Origin: JBDFMH01 sp047238125
GTDB lineage: Bacteria; Pseudomonadota; Alphaproteobacteria; Sphingomonadales; Sphingomonadaceae
DNA length: 64,000 nt
NCBI RefSeq assembly: GCF_047238125.1
Contig: NZ_JBDFMH010000001.1
Coordinates: 1,364,001 to 1,428,000 of the forward strand
Direction: 5' to 3'
Shown here: positions 16,512 to 24,667 of the stretch, in pieces
Layout: each line of letters starts with the position of its first letter
How positions within the stretch are numbered: position 1 is the first letter of the stretch
Program-made: the position numbers and the translations under genes
Notes under the pieces: generated by a model
What the model was told of the DNA's origin: nothing
Databases searched by the model: none
The model's input: the letters and a program-made list of their open reading frames with translations, nothing else

Positions 16512-17721
16512 GGTCCGCGATCCAGCTCTCGACCACGGGGGCGATCATCTCGCGCCAGCGGCGGCCGTTGAAGATGCCATAATGGCCGACCTTTTCGGCG
16601 AGGAGATACTGCTTACGGTCCTCGGGCAATGCCGTGGCGATGTTCAGTGCAGCCTTCGTCTGGCCGATACCCGAGATATCGTCGCGTTCGCCTTCGATCG
16701 CCAAAAGTGCGGTCTTGGCGATCGCGCCGGGATCGACCTTGCGGCCGCGGTACATCATCTCGCCGCGGGGCAGCGCATGCTGCTGGAACACGACATCGAT
16801 CGTCTCGAGATAGAAGGCTGCATCCATGTCGCAGACCGAGCGGTATTCGTCGTAGAATTCCTTGGTCGATTCAGCGCTCTCGCCATCACCGTCGACAAGA
16901 TGCTTGAACATGCCCCAATGGCTGACGAGGTGGTTGCCGAGGTTCATTGCCATGAAGCCGGCCAGCTGCAGGAAGCCCGGATAGACGCGCCGGCCGCCCC
17001 CCGGATAATAGAAGGGCACGGTGGCGATCACATTCTGCTCGAACCAGGCATGCGGGCGCTGGGTCGCGACCGTGTTGACCGTCGTCGGCGCCTCGCGGGT
17101 ATCGATCGGTCCGCCCATCATGGTCAGCGTGCGCGGCAGGCAGGCATGGCCGTCCGCCGACATCAGTGCGACAGCGGCATAGGCCGGCACGGTCGGCTGG
17201 CACACCGCCAGCATGTGCGCGTCCGGGCCGATATGCTCGAGGAACTCGATCAGATAATCGATATAGTCGTCGAGACCGAACGTCCCGTCCGCCAGCGGCA
17301 CCAGCTTCGCATCGCGCCAATCGGTGATGTAGACATCATGGCCGGGCAACATCCGCTCGACAGTGCCGCGCAGCAGCGTCGCATAATGGCCCGACATCGG
17401 TGCCACGATCAGCAGCTTCGGCCCGCCTTCGACGCCTTCCCGGCGAAAATGCTTGAGCTGGCCGAACGGCTTCTGCAGCACGATCTCCTCGACCACCGCA
17501 ACCTCGTTCCCGTCGACGACGGTGGTGGGCAGGCGGAAGGCAGGCTTGCCGCGGGTGGCCGATGCATGCGCGAACACATCGAGCCCGGAGGCGACCATCG
17601 GCCCCATTCGCGTGTAGGACATCGGATTGGCCGGGTTCTGCCACCATTCCGCGCCGAGCGTTGCGAATGCGCTCGCCCCCGCCAGCCAGGAACGCTGCAT
17701 CTCATAGGCGTCGTAGAGCAT
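16501..17721 (-). CDS. phaZ: Intracellular polyhydroxyalkanoate depolymerase
   Basis: This 406-residue protein matches the PhaZ depolymerases that mobilise stored poly-3-hydroxybutyrate granules. The family start MLYDAYEMQRSWLAGA lies at the ATG at 17721 behind AAGGAT. Other hallmarks are APMSGHYATLLRGTV, VYITDWRDAKLVP, and AVCQPTVPAYAAVALM, where a cysteine takes the nucleophile place of the alpha/beta-hydrolase elbow as in intracellular depolymerases. GHYGIFNGRRWREMIAP near the end carries the catalytic histidine. The frame is open upstream of 17721, but that extension is not family-like. Carbon-storage use is the clear role; linkage to a TPR protein and a murein-peptide epimerase is unexplained. 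Confidence 0.93.
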   Translation of the reverse strand: MLYDAYEMQRSWLAGASAFATLGAEWWQNPANPMSYTRMGPMVASGLDVFAHASATRGKPAFRLPTTVVDGNEVAVVEEIVLQKPFGQLKHFRREGVEGGPKLLIVAPMSGHYATLLRGTVERMLPGHDVYITDWRDAKLVPLADGTFGLDDYIDYLIEFLEHIGPDAHMLAVCQPTVPAYAAVALMSADGHACLPRTLTMMGGPIDTREAPTTVNTVATQRPHAWFEQNVIATVPFYYPGGGRRVYPGFLQLAGFMAMNLGNHLVSHWGMFKHLVDGDGESAESTKEFYDEYRSVCDMDAAFYLETIDVVFQQHALPRGEMMYRGRKVDPGAIAKTALLAIEGERDDISGIGQTKAALNIATALPEDRKQYLLAEKVGHYGIFNGRRWREMIAPVVESWIADHAA

Positions 17722-17872
17722 GGTCGATCCTTGGCATGCGGCATCGGCCGCGAACATTTCGGAACAGTATCGCCTTTTTTCCTGCAGACGCAAACCGACG
17801 CTGCGGTGCGGTAGTTCCGATCCGGCACGCTTGCCATTGAGGCGCAGCCGCCGCGCTGCTAACCGGTGATGG

Positions 17873-19648
17873 ATGGGGGAAGACGCCAAAGCCAGCGGGG
17901 CCGACCGCAACATCGGCAACCTGCGGCTGATCGGCAGCTTCGCCGCGCGATACCCGGGCCGGATCGTCTGCGCAGGGCTTTCGCTGCTGGCGGCGGCGGG
18001 CGCCACGCTGGCGATCCCGCAGCGGCTGCAACGGATCATCGATCGCGGCTTCGCGACCGACGGTGCCGCGGTCGGCCCGTATTTCCACTATCTGCTGATG
18101 ATCGTGGGTGTGCTCGCGCTGGCGACGGCGCTGCGCTTCTACTTCGTCAGTTGGTTGGGCGAGCGGGTGGTGGCCGATCTGCGCGCCGCGGTGCATCGCA
18201 ATCTGCTGACGCTGGCGCCGCGCTTCTTCGAGGAGAACCGTCCGTCCGAGATCGCGTCCCGGCTGACCGCGGATACCGCGATCGTCGAGCAGATCGTCGG
18301 CACCACCATATCGGTCGCGCTGCGCAACCTGGTGTTGGGCGTCGGCGGCGTGATCTATCTGTTCGCGCTGGCGCCGAAGCTTACCGGGCTGCTGCTGCTG
18401 GTAATTCCGCTGGTGATTGTGCCGATCGTCGTGATCGGGCGCAAGCTCCGCGTGCTTTCGCGCGCCAGCCAGGATCGGATCGCCGATGTCGGCGCGATGG
18501 TTTCCGAAACGCTGGGCGCGATGAAGATCGTGCAGGCGTTCGGGCAGGAAGAGCGCGAGGCGGGGCGGTTCCGCGGCGCCGCCGAAGCCGCATTCGCCAC
18601 TGCCCGCAAACGGATCAAGCTGCGCGCGGTGATGACTGCGATCGTGATCACGCTGGTATTCGGATCGATCACGCTGGTTATGTGGCAGGGCGCGAGCGAT
18701 GTCGCTGCCGGCCGGCTATCGGGTGGATCGCTGGCCGCATTCATGCTGGCCGGGGTGTTCGTGGCGGGTGCCTTCGGCGCGCTGACCGAAGTCTATGGCG
18801 ATCTGCTGCGTGGTGCGGGTGCGGCCGGTCGGCTGGCGGAGTTGCTGTCCGAATTGCCGGAGATCCGGGCACCGGCCGAACCGCGCGCCTTGCCGACGCC
18901 GGCAAGCGGGCGGCTGAGCTTCGAGGATGTCGGCTTCCGCTATCCCACGCGGCCTGAGCATGCGGCGCTCGACGGGCTGAGCCTGGCGGTGGAGCCTGGG
19001 GAGATGATCGCGGTCGTCGGTCCGTCCGGCGCCGGAAAGACCACGCTGTTCCAGCTGGCTCAGCGCTTTTACGATCCGCAATCGGGCGTCGTCCGGATGG
19101 ACGGGATCGATTTGCGCGAAGCCGACCCGGCCGCCGTCCGCGCGCGGATCGCGATGGTGCCGCAGGAGACAGTGCTGTTCGGCGCCTCCGCGCGCGATAA
19201 TCTGCGTTACGGGGACTGGTCTGCCGACGACGACCGGATCTGGGCTGCTGCCGAGGCCGCGAATGCCGCCGATTTCCTGCGCGCGCTGCCCGACCGGCTC
19301 GATACCTTCCTGGGCGAAGGCGGCGCACGCCTGTCGGGCGGGCAGCGCCAGCGGATCGCGATCGCGCGCGCCCTGCTGCGTGATGCACCGCTGCTGCTGC
19401 TGGATGAAGCGACCTCCGCGCTCGATGCGGAATCCGAGCGGCTCGTGCAGGGCGCACTCGAACGGCTGATGACCGGGCGGACCACGATCGTGATCGCACA
19501 CCGGCTGGCGACCGTCCGGGCGGCCGATCGCATCATCGTGATGGAAGACGGGCGAATCGTGGAAGAGGGCAACCACAACGCATTATCCTCACAGGGCGGA
19601 CTTTATGCACGCCTCGCCCGATTGCAGTTCGACGGGATCGCGGCTTGA
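17873..19648 (+). CDS. Fused ABC exporter (transmembrane plus ATPase), MsbA/multidrug type
   Basis: This 591-residue half-transporter would dimerise in the inner membrane. Residues about 20-310 hold six membrane helices (for example IVCAGLSLLAAAGATLAI and LTGLLLLVIPLVIVPIVVIG). The nucleotide-binding domain starts near 345 with LSFEDVGFRYPTRPEH; Walker A is GPSGAGKTT near 383, the signature is LSGGQRQR near 487, Walker B is LLLLDEATSALD, and the switch is IAHRLATV. The tail is typical of lipid or multidrug exporters; the cargo is unknown. It stands alone, divergent from phaZ, with about 340 bp of non-coding DNA downstream. Confidence 0.92.
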   Translation: MGEDAKASGADRNIGNLRLIGSFAARYPGRIVCAGLSLLAAAGATLAIPQRLQRIIDRGFATDGAAVGPYFHYLLMIVGVLALATALRFYFVSWLGERVVADLRAAVHRNLLTLAPRFFEENRPSEIASRLTADTAIVEQIVGTTISVALRNLVLGVGGVIYLFALAPKLTGLLLLVIPLVIVPIVVIGRKLRVLSRASQDRIADVGAMVSETLGAMKIVQAFGQEEREAGRFRGAAEAAFATARKRIKLRAVMTAIVITLVFGSITLVMWQGASDVAAGRLSGGSLAAFMLAGVFVAGAFGALTEVYGDLLRGAGAAGRLAELLSELPEIRAPAEPRALPTPASGRLSFEDVGFRYPTRPEHAALDGLSLAVEPGEMIAVVGPSGAGKTTLFQLAQRFYDPQSGVVRMDGIDLREADPAAVRARIAMVPQETVLFGASARDNLRYGDWSADDDRIWAAAEAANAADFLRALPDRLDTFLGEGGARLSGGQRQRIAIARALLRDAPLLLLDEATSALDAESERLVQGALERLMTGRTTIVIAHRLATVRAADRIIVMEDGRIVEEGNHNALSSQGGLYARLARLQFDGIAA

Positions 19649-19894
19649 TTAGGCGCCTTGCTGCAATGCAGCGTTGTGGCAGGCAAGCCGTTTTATTGAG
19701 CGAAAGAGACGTTGAAACAGCTTTATAACGTCGAAGCCTGATCTGCAGCGATTTTTCTATTGCACTGCACAATGATCAGTTGAGATTTGCAACTAATTCA
19801 CCACCGTCAAAATGCGTCGCCGCCCTCTTCCTTTCGGTAGAAGCTTCCGTTACGGCGCGCTTGTCCGACCGAGCCACAATCATAGCATAAGCGG
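19649..19894. other. AT-richer intergenic region downstream of the ABC exporter
   Basis: This is the first part of a 343-bp gap between convergent genes. It is visibly richer in A and T than its surroundings (about 19670-19800). It contains the 21-bp motif at 19778-19798 and possible promoter elements for the small RNA proposed at 19895. No open frame looks like a gene. Confidence 0.5.
19778..19798 (+). promoter_or_regulatory. Candidate operator, copy 1 of a 21-bp motif shared with 31467-31487
   Basis: AGTTGAGATTTGCAACTAAT then T contains the inverted repeat AGTTG-N7-CAACT. It matches the reverse complement of 31467-31487 at 17 of 21 positions. The ATT-GCAA-CTAATT core loosely resembles Fur-type sites of alphaproteobacteria, but the regulator is not established. 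Confidence 0.35.
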
Positions 19895-19980
19895 GGAGAG
19901 GTGCCGCCGGTAAGACCGGCACCGGCACGGGAGACGATGGGGGATCGAGCGCGAGTTATCGCAGCTCTCCCCCAATTTTC
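19895..19980 (+). ncRNA. Candidate small RNA ending in an intrinsic terminator
   Basis: TTGTCC (19861-19866) and TAGCAT (19883-19888) with a 16-bp spacer could start a transcript near 19895. The next 45 bases contain a GCCGGT/ACCGGC stem, and the segment ends in the terminator at 19938-19980. This gives an RNA of about 86 nt converging on the end of rutA. The prediction rests on structure alone; it may instead be only the 3' end of the ABC exporter mRNA. Confidence 0.3.
19938..19980 (+). terminator. Rightward intrinsic terminator between ABC exporter and rut operon
   Basis: TGGGGGA (19938-19944) pairs with TCCCCCA (19968-19974). Inside, GAGC/GCTC and GCGA/TCGC extend the stem around a GTTA loop. 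AATTTTCTT follows on the plus strand. It lies 12 bp before the end of the convergent rutA gene. Confidence 0.7.
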
Positions 19981-19991
19981 TTGTCTTGCGG

Positions 19992-21053
19992 TCAGTGCAC
20001 ACGGCTCTTCATCAATGGCTGGATGCGGGTGCCGAAATCATCGACGCCCTTCACGAAATCGTCGAAGGTCAGCAGCACGCCGCCCGTGTTCGGCACTTCG
20101 GCCATCTCGTCGAGCATGCGGGCCACGCTCTGATAGCTCCCCACCAGCGTACCCATGTTGATGTTGACGGCACCTTCGGGCGCGGCGAGCTGTCGGACAT
20201 TGGTGGTGGCGTTGTGTTTGTCGGCAGCACCCTGATCGGCAAGCCATGCGATCGCGTCGAGATCGACGCCGTCATTATAGGATTTCCATTTGGCCATCGC
20301 GGCGTCGTCGGTTTCATCGGCGATGATCATGACGAGCACGAAGACGGAGACGGCGCGGCCGGTTTTCGCGGTCGCCGCAGCCAGCCGTTCATTGTTGGAG
20401 GCGAAGGCGGTCGGCGTGTTGACGCCCTTGCCCAGGCAGAAGGCGTAGTCTGCCCACTTGGCGGAGAAGGCTAGGCCCTCGTCGGACGAACCCGCGCAGA
20501 TGATCTTCATCTCGCCTTCCGGCTTCGGGCGGACGAGGCAATCCTCCATCCGGTAATAATCGCCTTTGAAATCGCTGCGGCCACTTTCCCAAAGCTCGCG
20601 CAGGATGCGGGCATATTCGTCGAGCATCTTGTACCGGTTGCGGAAATGCTCGTCGCCGGGCCACAGCCCCATCTGGCTATATTCAGGGCGTTGCCAGCCG
20701 GTGATAAGGTTTAGCCCGAAGCGGCCATGGCTTATGCTGTCGATGGTGTTGCACATTCGCGCGGCGAACGCCGGCGGGATGATCAGCGTCGGGCAGGTGG
20801 CATAGATCTTGATCCGCTCGGTCACCGCCGCCAGCCCTGCCATCAGCGTGAAGCTTTCCAGACCATATTCCCAGAATTCGGTCTTGCCGCCGAAACCGCG
20901 CAGCTTGATCATCGACAACAGGAAATCGAGACCATGTTCTTCGGCCTTCAATGCGATCTGCTTGTTAAGATCGAAGCTGGGCAGATATTGCGGGCTGTTT
21001 TCGCTGATCAGCCAGCCATTATTGTTGATGGGGACGAACACGCCGACCTGCAT
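19992..21053 (-). CDS. rutA: Pyrimidine monooxygenase RutA
   Basis: This 353-residue flavin-dependent monooxygenase opens the uracil/thymine ring between N3 and C4 using reduced FMN and O2. It matches RutA throughout: the start MQVGVFVPINNNGWLISENS, LDFLLSMIKLRGFGG, NLITGWQRPEYSQMG and KIICAGSSDEG are diagnostic. It is the last gene of the leftward order rutB-rutC-rutD-rutA, 4 bp after rutD. The usual FMN reductase gene rutF is not nearby, so reduced flavin must come from elsewhere. Confidence 0.96.
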   Translation of the reverse strand: MQVGVFVPINNNGWLISENSPQYLPSFDLNKQIALKAEEHGLDFLLSMIKLRGFGGKTEFWEYGLESFTLMAGLAAVTERIKIYATCPTLIIPPAFAARMCNTIDSISHGRFGLNLITGWQRPEYSQMGLWPGDEHFRNRYKMLDEYARILRELWESGRSDFKGDYYRMEDCLVRPKPEGEMKIICAGSSDEGLAFSAKWADYAFCLGKGVNTPTAFASNNERLAAATAKTGRAVSVFVLVMIIADETDDAAMAKWKSYNDGVDLDAIAWLADQGAADKHNATTNVRQLAAPEGAVNINMGTLVGSYQSVARMLDEMAEVPNTGGVLLTFDDFVKGVDDFGTRIQPLMKSRVH

Positions 21054-21057
21054 TGGC

Positions 21058-21843
21058 TTAGCTCCTCAAAAAATCGAGAATGCCCCGGTTGACGGCATCC
21101 GGATCCGTGACATTCACGGCATGCCCGCCCCATGACCGCTGCACACTGCGCGCATTGGGCAACAAGGCCTGCAAGCGGGTCGAATTGACGCAGGGGACGA
21201 GCAGATCGTCACGCGCCGCGTAGAGCAGCACGTCCGCGGCAACCGTGTCAGCCCAGTCCCGGCAGTCGAACGCGCGTGCAGCAGCGACACGCTTTTCCAC
21301 CACCGCGTCGCCGGGCCAGCTGGCCAGGTGATGCGCGCTTTCCGCACGCAACTGCGCATCGTGATCGGACAGCCAATCGGGCGGGAACAGAAACAGCGGC
21401 TGCGCTTCGAGATATGCCGCCGCGCCAGCCTTGCGCAGCAGCGTCAGGCGAACGTCGAAGCAGCGATTGGTTTGCGGATCGAGGCTGGCCCAGCCGTTGA
21501 TCACGACGACCTGATCGATGCGATCCGGCGCCGCGCGCACGGCTTCGAGCGCCGCCATCCCGCCGATCGCATGTCCACAGATCGCGACGGTCTCCAGCCG
21601 CAGCGCGTCAGCGAGCATGAGCATGTCGTTGCCCAGATCGGCCAACGAGACGGCCGCCGGGAGATTCCGGTCGCTCCGCCCCGTCCCGCGATGATCATAG
21701 GTGATGACGCGGAATCGCTCGGCCAAGGCGGAAAGGTTCGGTGTCCAGTAGCTTGCCGAGCCGCCAAGCCCGCTCGACAAGATCAGCGGCGGACCGTCGG
21801 CCGGCCCCTGCTCCTCGTAGTGAAGCCCTTCCGCTCGTGGCAT
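21058..21843 (-). CDS. rutD: Aminoacrylate hydrolase-like protein RutD
   Basis: This 261-residue alpha/beta-hydrolase-fold protein of the pyrimidine pathway is proposed to speed breakdown of aminoacrylate to malonic semialdehyde. The nucleophile elbow reads CGHAIGG, so alanine stands where serine would be, as in E. coli RutD (GHALG). GLGGSASYW, YDHRGTGRSD, VVINGWASLDPQTNRCF and GGHAVNVTDP are RutD-like blocks. It starts one base inside the rutC stop (21843), so translation is coupled. Confidence 0.92.
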   Translation of the reverse strand: MPRAEGLHYEEQGPADGPPLILSSGLGGSASYWTPNLSALAERFRVITYDHRGTGRSDRNLPAAVSLADLGNDMLMLADALRLETVAICGHAIGGMAALEAVRAAPDRIDQVVVINGWASLDPQTNRCFDVRLTLLRKAGAAAYLEAQPLFLFPPDWLSDHDAQLRAESAHHLASWPGDAVVEKRVAAARAFDCRDWADTVAADVLLYAARDDLLVPCVNSTRLQALLPNARSVQRSWGGHAVNVTDPDAVNRGILDFLRS

Positions 21844-22223
21844 CAGAGGTGCGCGACGCTCGCGATCTCGACCAAGCAGTCCGGTTTCACGAGATCAGCC
21901 CTGATGCAGTAGCGCGCCGGCTTCGCGCCCGGGAAATACTCCGCATAGACCGCGTTGAAGGCGGCGTAATCGGCGAGGTCCTTCAAGAAGATGTGGTTCA
22001 TCGCCACGTCCGCCAACGTCGCGCCGGCGGCCTCCAGCGTGACCCTGATCACGTCCAGCACATGCCGGGTCTGCGCGGCCGCATCGCCGACATGGAGCAC
22101 GGCGCCCCCCTCGCCCAGCGCCAGCACGCCGGAGACATAGACGGTGTTCCCTGCCTTCGCGCCGGCCGAATAGGGCGCGATCGGAGTCGGGCATTGCGGC
22201 GGGTTGATCGGTTCGAACGGCAT
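21843..22223 (-). CDS. rutC: 3-aminoacrylate deaminase RutC (RidA family)
   Basis: This 126-residue RidA/YjgF-family protein is thought to form homotrimers and to deaminate or reduce aminoacrylate peracid intermediates. Family features are PIAPYSAGAKAGNTVYVSGV near the N-terminus, the substrate-binding arginine in KPARYCIRADLV, and DCLVEIASVAHL at the end. Its place between rutB and rutD makes the assignment firm. It starts 10 bp after rutB. Confidence 0.94.
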   Translation of the reverse strand: MPFEPINPPQCPTPIAPYSAGAKAGNTVYVSGVLALGEGGAVLHVGDAAAQTRHVLDVIRVTLEAAGATLADVAMNHIFLKDLADYAAFNAVYAEYFPGAKPARYCIRADLVKPDCLVEIASVAHL

Positions 22224-22232
22224 CGTCGCTCC

Positions 22233-22964
22233 TCAGGTTCGGGATTGCTGGCCGACCGCTCCGCAGAAATCGGCGACAGTGGAAACCCAGCCGAAGAAGC
22301 GCTCGACATTGTAGACCGTGGCCTGCTTGATGAAGTCCGGCCCGAGATGATGGGTGGCATCTTCCAGCATCACCCCGAAATATTCGAGGTGAAACCCGTC
22401 GCGCAGCGTCGATTCCACGCAGACGTTGGTCGCAATGCCGACGAAGACAAGCGTGCGGACGCCACGCGCGCGCAGCACGCTATCAAGCTGTGAATTGAAG
22501 AAGGCCGAATAGCGTGTCTTGTGCAGCCGGATATCGCCGGGCTGCGGCGCGAGCGCATCGACCAGATCATAATCCCAGCCGCCACGCGCCAGCAGCTGCC
22601 CGGCGAGCTCGGTGCGGGCCCGCATCGTCTTCAGCGCGTTCGACTTGTGCCAGTTGGGCGATCCCGGGCCACCCGCCTCGACATAGTCCGCGTCCCAGCC
22701 ATTCTGGAGGTAGATGACCGGCATGCCGGCGGCACGTGCGGTCGACAGCACCTGCGCGATCCGGCCGATCGTGCCGGCGGCGCCGGCAATGTCGAACCCC
22801 GCCAGATCGACATAGCCGCCGGGCGAGGCATAGGCATTCTGCATGTCGATCACGATCACCGCAGTATCGGCGGGTGAGATGCGGATCGGCTCCGGCCGGG
22901 CCGGAAGGGCCACGCTTCCGGGGAGATCGCTTCCGGGCCGTTCGACGATGCGCTGCGCTGTCAT
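22233..22964 (-). CDS. rutB: Ureidoacrylate amidohydrolase RutB (isochorismatase family)
   Basis: This 243-residue cysteine hydrolase cleaves (per)ureidoacrylate to carbamate and aminoacrylate. The triad is visible: Asp in IVIDMQNAYASPGGY near residue 40, Lys in RLHKTRYSAFFNS, and Cys in FVGIATNVCVESTLRDG near 190. LQNGWDADYVEAGGPGSPNW is RutB-specific. It is the first gene of the B-C-D-A operon, with its promoter presumably in the short gap before 23010. No rutR regulator gene or repressor site could be recognised nearby. Confidence 0.95.
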   Translation of the reverse strand: MTAQRIVERPGSDLPGSVALPARPEPIRISPADTAVIVIDMQNAYASPGGYVDLAGFDIAGAAGTIGRIAQVLSTARAAGMPVIYLQNGWDADYVEAGGPGSPNWHKSNALKTMRARTELAGQLLARGGWDYDLVDALAPQPGDIRLHKTRYSAFFNSQLDSVLRARGVRTLVFVGIATNVCVESTLRDGFHLEYFGVMLEDATHHLGPDFIKQATVYNVERFFGWVSTVADFCGAVGQQSRT

Positions 22965-23009
22965 CCCCGGAAGGTGACGGGCAGCGCCGCCGCTGGCAAC
23001 CCCGCCGTC

Positions 23010-23741
23010 TCAGCCCGGTGACAACCGGTGCGCGGCCATCGCCTGATAATCGGCGCGACAGGCGTCGGCGACGCGGGAAAGCTCGGCCGGCAGCGCGGGC
23101 ATCGCCCCTTCCCGCCCCTCGAAGCCCGTACTGGCCTCGACCCGGCCATACCAGTGTGCCGCCCATACCCCATCGTCGGGATGCCGGCCTGCCGGCCAGG
23201 CGAGCATCGCCGGATCCTAGGCGATCCCCAGCGCCCCGCACAGCGCCGTCAGCATGCCGGCCGGATCGCGCAGCACATCCGCCGATTCGATCACCGGCGG
23301 CGCATGGCCGAGCCGATCCGCGACGCGATCGAAGAAAGCGCGCTGCGCGGCAAAGCCGAGATCGGCAGCGGCCGCCGTTTCGCGCTTCGCGGCGTAGGAA
23401 GCGACGACACGCGCCGGATCGCGGATCAGGAAGGCATGGGTCAGCCCCGCCAGATCGTCCGGCGCCAGAAGACCGACCATGTGGTGGGTCATATGCTTCT
23501 GGTACCAGATCGGGCGACCGTGCGGTGCCGGCCCGGACAACGCCATCGCGACGGAACGCCAGTCGCAATCCATCGCGCCGATCACGTCATCCCGCATCGG
23601 ATGGTCGTCCCCGGTCTGTTTCAGGAAGCAGCCATAGAAGGGCTCGTCACTGACCGCGGTGTCGGAACGGCTGGAGAAGCTCCGCATCAGCGCGGTCGAG
23701 ATGTTGCGCGGGCCGGACCACATCGCGATCCGGATCGTCAT
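23010..23741 (-). pseudogene. Sulfotransferase-like P-loop protein interrupted by an in-frame TAG
   Basis: Reading leftward from the ATG at 23741, 174 codons encode a sulfotransferase-like protein that often accompanies class IV aminotransferases. The phosphosulfate-type loop is WSGPRNISTALMRSF near residue 8, and FLIRDPARVVASYAAK lies near 110. At 23219-23217 the codon is TAG (GCC TAG GAT CCG). The same frame continues without frameshift for 68 more codons to 23010, with a family-like C-terminus starting DPAMLAWPAG and ending LSPG. A tryptophan is expected at the stop position, so one TGG-to-TAG change (codon 175) explains the break. It overlaps the aminotransferase gene by 4 bp. Sequencing error or a functional truncated product remain possible. 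Confidence 0.8.
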
Positions 23742-24667
23742 CCCCGCGCCTCGATATCCGCCTCCACCGCGGCGCGATAAAGGCCCTGCAGCCGCTCGAC
23801 CATCGGCCCGCGTGCCGTGCCGATTACGCGCCCATCGATCCGGCCGACCGGGGCCAGCCCGGCGAAGGTGCCGGTCGTGAATGCCTCATTCGCGCCATAG
23901 ACGTCGGTCAGCGAGAAATTGCGCTCGAACACAGGAATGTCCGCCGCCCGCGCGGTCTCGATCACGATCCGCCGGGTGATGCCGTCGAGGCAATAGTCGC
24001 CGGTCGAGGTCCACACCTCGCCGCCGCGCACGATGAAGAAATGGGTCGAGTTGCAGGTGGCGACGAAGCCGTGCGGATCGAGCATCAGCGCCTCGTCCGC
24101 GCCGGCCTGCGCGGCCTGGATGCAGGCGGTGATGCAGTTCAGCTTGCTGTGCGAATTGAGCTTGGGATCCTGCACGTCCGGAAAGCCGCGGCGGACATGG
24201 ACGGTGAACAGGTTCAGCATCCGCTCCGCCGTGCCGGGCGCGGGCGTCTTCCATTCGGGGATGATGACGATCGTCGCGGGCGAGATCACCACGCGCGGAT
24301 CCTGATAGGGGGTCGACCGGATACCGCGCGTGACCATCAGCCGGATATGGACGCCTTCCCCGTCCATCGCGTTCGCCTTGAGGACGTTGCGCAAACGATC
24401 GACGAGCGCCGCGCGATCGATGCCGATATCCATCGCGATCGCCTTGGCGCCCTGCCACAGCCGATCGAGATGGCGATCGAGGAAGGCGATACGCCCGCGA
24501 TGGACGCGCAACCCCTCCCACACGCCATCGCCCAGCATGAAGCCGGAATCGAAGACCGAGACCTTCGCCTCCGCCCGCGGGAACAGCGTGCCGTTGACAT
24601 CGATCAGCACCGCATCATTGCGCGGATCGGGCGTGAAGACATGCGTTCCGGTCGCGTGATCCGGCAT
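23738..24667 (-). CDS. Class IV (branched-chain/D-amino acid type) PLP aminotransferase
   Basis: This 309-residue fold-type IV PLP enzyme transfers amino groups between amino acids and 2-oxo acids. Family features are VFDSGFMLGDGVWEGLRVHRG near residue 38, the PLP-lysine segment DPKLNSHSKLNCITACIQA near residue 170, EALMLDPHGFVATCNSTHFF, and YCLDGITRR. Whether it prefers branched-chain or D-amino acids cannot be decided. It is linked to the broken sulfotransferase-like gene (4-bp overlap) and touches lpd on its other side (shared base 24667), so the three may be one transcript. Confidence 0.88.
   Translation of the reverse strand: MPDHATGTHVFTPDPRNDAVLIDVNGTLFPRAEAKVSVFDSGFMLGDGVWEGLRVHRGRIAFLDRHLDRLWQGAKAIAMDIGIDRAALVDRLRNVLKANAMDGEGVHIRLMVTRGIRSTPYQDPRVVISPATIVIIPEWKTPAPGTAERMLNLFTVHVRRGFPDVQDPKLNSHSKLNCITACIQAAQAGADEALMLDPHGFVATCNSTHFFIVRGGEVWTSTGDYCLDGITRRIVIETARAADIPVFERNFSLTDVYGANEAFTTGTFAGLAPVGRIDGRVIGTARGPMVERLQGLYRAAVEADIEARG

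Noticed and set aside
14772..16571. A 599-codon rightward open frame opposite the TPR-like and epimerase genes
   Set aside because: The leftward genes have signal peptide, enzyme motifs and operon spacing; the opposite frame has none.
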